Below, in pieces: positions 57,313-64,000 of a DNA stretch of 64,000 bases. Each line of letters opens with the position of its first letter. The first letter of the stretch is position 1. Made by a program: the position numbers and the translations under genes. The DNA is from Azolla pinnata (lineage: Eukaryota; Streptophyta; Polypodiopsida; Salviniales; Salviniaceae). Under the pieces are notes generated by a model. It saw only the letters and a list, made by a program, of their open reading frames with translations. It did not search any database and was not told where the DNA came from. The stretch spans positions 1-64,000 of the forward strand of contig JBBBWG010032974.1 in assembly GCA_037176905.1 (NCBI GenBank), written 5' to 3'.

Positions 57313-58884
57313 ATGGGAGCCTTAGGTTTCCCAGGTAAAGGCACCCTCAAGGCGGTGTTGTTCGATGTCGATGGGACTCTATGTGACTCGGACCCGTTGC
57401 ACTATCTGGCATTCAGAGACATGCTGCAAGAGGTATTTCTAGAATTCCTCGCCTCTCTCTCTCTCTCTCTGTGATTGTGACAGCGCACGAAGCCCTAAGG
57501 TGCACAATGATCACGGTGTCAATATACGAGCAAGTATAATATCAGGTGTTATGGCTAAGCTCCACGTAGATGGAGCAAAGCATGGAAGCCGAAAAACTGG
57601 TAAACTTGCATGCCACGGTGATGACCTTGGGTTTCATGTCAATGACAAGAACGAAAAAGTTCAAATTGTAGGTAGGACAAGTACAATTCAGTATGAACCT
57701 CAGCTCAATATCTATGTGAAGCGTGAGAAAGTTTCAAAGTACAATAACTAATATGTGTTGCATGTAGATGAGAAAAGCATGAGTGAAACCTTTGAAAATT
57801 TGGAGTTTGTTTTGCCGTGTCTGTGAAATATAGGTGGGATTCCAAGATGGAGTACCCATCACAGAAGAGTTCTTTATAAAGAACATATCGGGTGGAGAGA
57901 ATCGTGACCTCGGGATCAGACTTTTCCCAGATTGGCCTCAGGATAGGCGTGACAAATTCCTCCACGATAAAGAGGAGCTCTTTTGCAGGTGAGAAACACC
58001 CGATACGACTCAATTACAGCGCCCTTTTACATCATGGTAAGAAGATCGCAATGTGTTGATGGGTTTTTCTTTCGATTACATCCAGACTTGCTGCTGAGCA
58101 GCTGAAACCTGTCAATGGCTTAGATGCTCTTTGTAAGTGGGTGGAGAAAGAAGGTCTTCAGCGTGCTGCCGTGACCAATGCACCCCGTAAAAATGCGGAG
58201 CTTATGGTATCACTGCTGGGCCTTTCATCTTTCTTTGAGATTGTGATCATAGGAGGGGAATGCGAAAGGTCAAAGCCATTTCCAGATCCGTACCAGAATG
58301 CTCTCAAGCACTTTGGGCTTTCACCCCATGAAGCGTTTGTCTTAGAGGTAATGAAAGCCAGTAGCACTCGATTGTCACAAAGCATGCTCTAGTTTTTGCT
58401 GAATTCATGATGATGAATCGGTGAAACATGGTTCTTTGGGATTTCCTACATGGCGATGGCTCATATAAATGGTTGTGGATTGATATATTTCGGAACTCCT
58501 TCTGTTTTTTAATGTGCATGGGGAATTGTGAATATACTCGTCAATCCTTCGAGCTATTTTCCCATCATTCCTGGATGGAAAAGATGCACAATTTGAGTAA
58601 CCGATGATCCCCACCTTACAAGTTTTGGGGATGTTTTTTGAGATTTTCATTATTAGAGTACATTTTTGTTAGCACTGATGAAAGTTTTTCTCTTATTATC
58701 TGGTAAGGATTCTGCCACAGGGCTCAGAGCCGCAGTCGCAGCTGGAATCACGGCTGTCGGAGTGGCGACCAGGAATCCAGAAGAATCTCTCCGTGCAGCT
58801 GGGGCCGCATTTGTCATAAAGGATTACGAAGATTCCAAGCTATGGGAAGCCTTAGGATCCAGCTCAGGGACCACCACCACATAG
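57313..58884 (+). CDS. SGPP: HAD-superfamily phosphatase, SGPP type
   Basis: Haloacid-dehalogenase-like sugar-phosphate phosphatase, orthologue of Arabidopsis SGPP (broad small phosphatase). Exons: 57313-57432, 57834-57988, 58086-58347, 58708-58884; 237 aa against about 244 in Arabidopsis. All four HAD motifs are present: nucleophile Asp18 and acid/base Asp20 in FDVDGT, Thr122 in AAVTNAP, Lys155 in RSKPFPDPY, and Glu179-Asp180 in VLEDS. The cap domain lies in between (VGFQDGVPITEEFF and onward). The last acceptor (TGGTAAG|GATTCT) lacks a long pyrimidine tract next to the AG but restores motif IV. The tail has a four-Thr run before the stop. Start chosen at MGALGFPG because the catalytic loop begins about 17 residues later as in relatives; probably cytosolic. 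Confidence 0.94.
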
Positions 58885-59689
58885 GGTTTTTTTTTTTTTG
58901 CTTCTCCCCTCTTCTCCCTTATCATAAATTTGGGCATCTTATTACTGCATTTGTCAGCACTTCTCAATTTTTATTATAGTAAGAACTCTTAGACCGAGCA
59001 ATTATCATCTTCGATCCAATACGATGGACGGAGATGAATCTCGCTCATGGTCTCATTGCTTATTTTGCTCCAACCTTTGGTAATCTGGAGCAGGAATAAA
59101 GAAGAAGTTTGTAGTTGTTTGGGAAGCAATGTGCTTCTCTATTTATGTTGATTTTGTCCATCCGGAGTGTTAAAGCGTGCGATTCTTAGCGGATGGGGGG
59201 AAGAAATTGAAATCGAGGGGCATTGAAGAAGAATGGGTAGTTATCTACGGATAACCCATGAATCGCGAATGATTGTGTAAGGATGAACTGTGGTACTTTG
59301 ATCGTTGGGGGGTTTGTGGATTGGACCAAGGATTGGTGTTGAGTGAAGTTGGTTTATTGCAATGGTTAAGTTGTTGACAAGAATTTAAGAGAGCTGTTAA
59401 GTTTGCTGAATCTCTTAAGAGCTGCCTTGCAAAGCGCTTATCGAATAAAACCACACAGGTTGATGCTGCTGAGAAAGACGGGCGGACATCCATCTCAAAA
59501 TGCGACTGCTAACTCCAGTTGTCGAGGAAAAGAAAAGATATCAGAGACCTGGGTCTTTATGTAAAAATGAAGGAGGTTTTTGTCATTGTCGTTTGTTTCG
59601 GCAGACGACGAATGTGATATGCAAGGATGTTCATAGGGCTCGTTGTTTTTTTTAGGTTTAGGGTTTAGGGTTTTATGATATAATATTGG
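58885..59689. other. Intergenic; short telomere-like motif
   Basis: The SGPP 3' UTR is followed by sequence without recognised features. At about 59651-59672 there is AGGTTTAGGGTTTAGGGTTT, about three plant telomere heptamers, immediately before the GAT array. Confidence 0.6.
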
Positions 59690-60500
59690 CCTACAGAAGA
59701 CATTGATAAGGATGATGGTGATGAGGACGACAGCGGTAATGACGACGACGACGACGATGATGGCAGTGATGATGATGATGGTGGTGGTGGTGACGATGAC
59801 GATGGCGGTGATGATGATGATGGCGGCATTGATGATGATGATGACGACATTGATGATGATGATGATGGCGGCATTGATGATGATGATGGCAATGGTGGCA
59901 ATGGTGAGGGATGGCGATGATTAGGCGGTGATGATGAGGATGGTGGTGATGATGATGATGCCTTGATGGTGGTGATGATGGTGATGAGGGTGGTGGTGAT
60001 GATGATGATGGCAGTGGCAGTGATGACGATGATGGTGGCAATGATGATGATGATGGTGACAGTGACGCTGATGATTATGATGGCAGTGATGGTAATGGTC
60101 ATGGATGGTAATGATGGTGGCGGTGATGATGACGATGGTGGTGGTGGTGGTGATGATGATGATGACAATGGCAGTGATGATGATGATGGTGGTGATGGCA
60201 ATGATGATGATGATGGCGGTGGTGGTAATGATGATGTGATGATGACGATGGTGGTGATGGTGATGGCAATGTTGATGATAGTGGTGGCAATGGGGTGGTG
60301 ATGGTGATGATGGTGGTGGCGGTGATGATGATGATGGTGGTGGCGGTGGCGGTGTGATGGTGATGATGGTGGTGATGGTGACGATGGCGATGTGATGGTG
60401 ATGGTGGTGGTGGCGGCGATGGTGATGATTGCGATGATGATGGTGATGGCGATGGTGGTGGTGATGGTGGCGATGGTGATGTAGGGGGCATTTCGGTAAT
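59690..60500. repeat. Long (GATGAT/GGTGAT)n array
   Basis: Roughly 800 bases of GATGATGATGGTGGTGATGA-type triplets mixed with GGCGGT, GACGAT and AATGGT variants. It encodes false poly-His/Ser/Ile frames on the minus strand and Met/Val/Asp frames on the plus strand. It ends about 90 bp upstream of the DIM1B start codon. Confidence 0.95.
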
Positions 60501-60588
60501 TTGAAAAATACGCAGAAAATACGTTGTGCCCTCCTTCCCTGTCTGCGAGAGAGATTTCTGCGGGGGTTTCTGCGGGCCGCCCCCCGCC

Positions 60589-62529
60589 ATGGCCAAGCTC
60601 CCCGCCATGGCCCGCTGCCTCTCCCACCCAAACCCTAGGCTCTGCAGCTTCGTCGCCCTCGCCAAAGCTCTCTACAGCACCAAGGCGAGACCACCATCGC
60701 ACCGGGCGCGGAGCCCTCGCTCTGAGGTATCTCTGGAGAACGCGCGCATGCTCAGGCTCGAGCGAGAAAACGAGCTGTGGAAGCTCCGTTGCGGGGGTGG
60801 CCTCTCTTCTCTTCCCCCATCGTTGCCCGTCGTGTGCAGGAGAGGCAAAGGCCAGCATTTGCTCAAGAACGCTCACATCGTGGAAGCGATTGTGGAGAAG
60901 GCTTGTATCAGGAGCGACGACGTGGTGCTGGAGATTGGCCCGGGCACAGGGAACTTAACTCTGAGGCTTCTTGAGATCGCAAAGAAAGTGATCGCCGTCG
61001 AAGTCGACCCTCGCATGGTGGAGGAACTGCAGAGACGAGCTCAACAGACCGAGTTCGCGGATAAACTGGAGGTAAATTATGGTCTTTGCTTCTTTGCGAC
61101 ATTGTTCAAAGACGAGCAAAACTGATGGTAGATGACCGTGAAAAATCACAATCTTGGGAAGTATTTGTGGAACTTGCAGTCGTCAAAACCTAGTTTTGAC
61201 GTATATTTTCTGGATTTTGTTGGTTGATTTTCCTTTTCATCGGATCAAGAAGTATACGTAGAATTTGAAACTTGGTAATCGATGCCAGCAAACTAACTTC
61301 CGTAGATCAATGCTTGGAAAAGAAATCTTCTTTTAGAACACTTCGTTTTGCATTTTGAAAATGGCAATTAGAAATGCCTTCCATATGGTTCAGTTGTGAG
61401 ATGCTCTTGTAGCTGCAAATCTTTACATGCAGCAGAGGAGAAATATGATGCATCCCAGTGCAAATGTTTTCGAACTAGTCTCTTTTCCTTCCCATCAAAG
61501 CTTCAGCCGTTTGCAATGTCATCTCCGGTCCTCGATGGCCATGCTGATCAGATATTGTAAGATCGTTTCACAATCGACTGTCAAGAGAGTCTCAAATGAT
61601 CATTAGGTCAACCCTAATGAATGAAAAAATGAATTGCATCTCTTTTTTTGTGCTCGCTGCATGCATGCTCATTCAGATTTTATGACAATATCCTGCGAGT
61701 CTATATTTCACTAGATAATCAACAAATGTGCAAGAGTTTTATCTGGTCAGGGAGTCTCACAATTTGTAGGTTCTGTCATGTGCAGGTTATTAAAGGTGAT
61801 ATCATGCGGATGGAGCTTCCCAAATTTGATATGTGCGTGGCCAATATCCCCTACAAGATATCTTCGCCTCTCACATTCAAACTATTGAACTCCATCGAAA
61901 AGTTTAGATCAGCAGTTCTAATGTTACAGCGAGAGTTCGCGAGGCGGCTAATTGCAACAGCTGGTGATCCACATTTTTGTCGCCTCTCTGTGAACACCCA
62001 GCTCTTAGCTAAAGTTGATGTTTTGATGGAAGTTAGCAAGGCCAATTTCTCACCCCCTCCAAAAGTTGATTCGTCTGTAGTCTGCATCACTCCACGATCG
62101 TCTCTTCTTCCAGTGGATCGCAAAGAATGGGATAACTTCATCCGGATTTGCTTCAGCAGAAAGAACAAAACCCTAGGTGCAATTTTCCGGCAGAAGCGTG
62201 TGATTTCAATACTAGCTGGACGAAAGTTCGGAGGGCTGAAAGATTCTGATGATGAATCCATAACGGGCGCACATCCCAATGATGATGACGATGATGGTGT
62301 GGATGATTGCGACAATAACAATTATGATGTAATTGCTTGCAATGAAGAGTTAGATGTGAGGAATGGTGATGTTATTCAAAGTACTGAACAGATCTTACAG
62401 CTCAAAGAGAGAGTTATTGGTACACTATTGATGGGAGGCTTTGAGAATAGGAGATCTGTGAAACTCTCCCAAGATGACTTCATACAACTTCTTGTGTCAT
62501 TCAACGAGTCAGGGATCAGATTTGCTTGA
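60589..62529 (+). CDS. DIM1B: rRNA adenine dimethyltransferase DIM1-like, probably mitochondrial
   Basis: KsgA/Dim1 family; dimethylates two adjacent adenosines in the 3' hairpin of small-subunit rRNA using S-adenosylmethionine. Two exons: 60589-61071 and 61786-62529; 408 aa. The N-terminus is Arg/Lys/Ala/Ser-rich without acids for the first 45 residues (MAKLPAMARCLSHPNPRL), a presequence, which points to the organelle paralogue DIM1B and not nucleolar DIM1A. Motifs: RGKGQHLLKNAHIV, SAM-binding LEIGPGTGNLT (114-124), VEVDPRMV, VIKGD, catalytic NIPY (181-184), SPLTFKLL, QREFARRL, PPPKVDSSVV and IRICFSRKNKTLGAIF. The C-terminal domain has an acidic Asp/Asn-rich loop and ends FNESGIRFA, as in DIM1 proteins. 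An upstream in-frame ATG (60526) would add 21 residues; the MAKLP start fits a presequence better. Confidence 0.94.
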
Positions 62530-64000
62530 TGTTTCTCTGGTTATTACATGCATTGTCGTGGCTAACTAACTTCGGGAGGCCAGCAAGAAGAAAATGGGTA
62601 TTTTCGGAGGTAAACAGGGGTCAATTGGGGAATTCTCATAGTTCTTTTTGTGATATAACACTGTCACTGAGCTATGCACCCAATGGAAACGCAGACATTA
62701 CCATACCTACCTCTCTAGCCTATTGCTTGTTATTTCATGCAGCCTGTAATATTATGACCCTTGAGTTCATTGCAACTTTGCTAATAATAGTCTTAAGGTT
62801 GACTGGTCATAGTACTTAGTACACGTTGATGCTGAACATCAAATCTTGTCAGATATCAATCACAATTGTTTTCTGTACATAGAACATCGACGCTATAAGC
62901 ATGAGTATTTTGCCTTAAGTAAATATATTTTGGATGATTGTATTTGTAATCGTCATCAATGCACAAGCATTATTGTACGTGTTGTCTCGTGGGTCATGTT
63001 GGCCCAAGTAGATGATAATATATATCTTTCTTCTTTCTTGCTTTCAATGTTGAGAAATAAACAACACAAGGAAGAGAGGCACCTTATATTGTTCATTCTT
63101 GTGAGGAAGGAAGGAATTCAAGCCCTGATCATATCATGGGTTTTGTTTGGGAGGCCACAAAGAAATTGTAGCTGGTCTGTTCAGTTGAAATGTTTCCTTT
63201 GGTGTATATGCTTGTTAGTGTTGTAGCTTGAGGAAAACTGAGGATTTTTTAGGTGTTGATGAGCAATTTGAGCAATGAGGGGACTGGTAAACGCAAACCC
63301 TTACATGACAGTCGTGAACGTGTATTATGCAGTTTGATGATCAAATTCTAAACATGTATGAGTGAGAGGCAGTGATCGATTTTGACTCCTCTTAGAGTAA
63401 AGAGAAGATTAGTAGGAATGGGTTCATATTGAAGTTCTGTGAAACATCTTGGGTACGAAGATCAATGATGGTGTTTGTAGATAATTCCACCTACTTGAAG
63501 AGGTTTCAACAACAATCGACCCACGATCTAAATGTAAAGGCAACTAACCACGTGCATTAGTTGTTGGATGTATTGTGGAAGAAAGTCAGCCCAAACTTAT
63601 CTGAAAATGATACAATGGACTCAATGGCATTTTGTAGCTCTCGACAGATAGACTAAGGGTTTATTGGCTGGGAGCTTGCACGCCGATGGGATTTGACGTC
63701 TTATAAATGATGCTCATGAAAAATGTATTAAGTAATGGGGCTTGTCAATGAACAATCATATAATCGTAAACCGCCTATGAGAGCATTGCATCACAACGAG
63801 ATTACTCAGGCTCCTCCCATACATGCTGAGGACCGCGGAAACTCGTGTCAAAACAAAAGGATCCAGCAACTAAAGAGAAACAACTGTTGCGGAGGCCAGA
63901 GTTCTGGAATCTATAAAGAGAAACAACGATAAGGTCCGCAGCAAAGAAGCAGGACGAACGACTGTTGGCGCAAGCTAGGTTCTGGGAATCTGCTGAGGAT
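62530..64000. other. Intergenic right end, nothing firmly recognised
   Basis: The DIM1B 3' UTR and then AT-rich sequence. The frame at 62846-63226 has no domain. At about 63868-63914 and 63946-63994 a module (CGACTGTTG-CG-GC-AG-TTCTGG-AATCT) appears twice, diverged, so a repeat may continue beyond the window. Confidence 0.4.

Noticed and set aside
59665-60876. 403-codon minus frame rich in Ser, Pro, His and Ile, and sister frames
   Set aside because: Produced by the GAT/GGT trinucleotide array and running antisense into DIM1B exon 1.
1-64000. tRNA, rRNA, CRISPR-like arrays, bacterial-type operons
   Set aside because: No tRNA B-box with matching acceptor stem, no rRNA core motif and no regular repeat-spacer array was seen by eye; tandem repeats here have no unique spacers.

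Overview
The window is nuclear DNA of a land plant, most likely a flowering plant. The genes have many short GT-AG introns, plastid and mitochondrial targeting sequences, plant-only families (plastid enoyl-ACP reductase, chloroplast sensor kinase, plant-type SGPP) and CCCTAAA-type telomeric repeats. The very GC-rich thaumatin exon and GC-rich first exons resemble monocots, but I cannot settle the lineage from sequence alone.

Layout from left to right: the 3' end of a thaumatin-like protein gene (+, cut by the window edge); plastid NADH-dependent enoyl-ACP reductase (-, 12 exons); a transmembrane-nine protein of the TMN1 type (-, 13 exons); an intergenic tract with a tetranucleotide array, a 417-bp inverted-repeat MITE and a degenerate telomere-repeat block; an intronless one-pass membrane coiled-coil protein (+, family unknown); a PTC7/PP2C55-like protein phosphatase (+); an intronless EF-hand/TPR protein (-); the meiotic MutS homologue MSH4 (-, 24 exons over 10.5 kb); chloroplast sensor kinase CSK (-, 10 exons); a plastid DUF2996 protein (+); a HAD phosphatase of the SGPP type (+); and a DIM1-type rRNA dimethyladenosine transferase with a presequence-like N-terminus (+).

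Exon models were built by hand from splice signals, reading phase and remembered family alignments. Every complete model closes in frame: ENR 408 aa, TMN1 588, coiled-coil 254, PP2C 587, TPR 913, MSH4 796, CSK 636, DUF2996 245, SGPP 237, DIM1B 408. This is a mixed run of housekeeping genes, not an operon or cluster. One pairing stands out: CSK and the DUF2996 gene, both plastid proteins of probable cyanobacterial descent, lie head to head with a cluster of ACGTG (G-box/ABRE-like) motifs between them.

The non-coding part is rich in simple and tandem repeats: CAT/GAT trinucleotide and TGTA tetranucleotide arrays near gene starts, 30-, 32-, 36-, 37-, 74-, 85- and about 242-bp tandem units, and a diverged array of about 320 bp in MSH4 intron 1. 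I found no convincing tRNA, rRNA, CRISPR-like array or intact autonomous transposon. I see no clear new multi-gene system. The most useful leads are the perfect 31-bp foldback in CSK intron 1, two inferred GC-AG introns, the MITE, and the repeat arrays at promoters.
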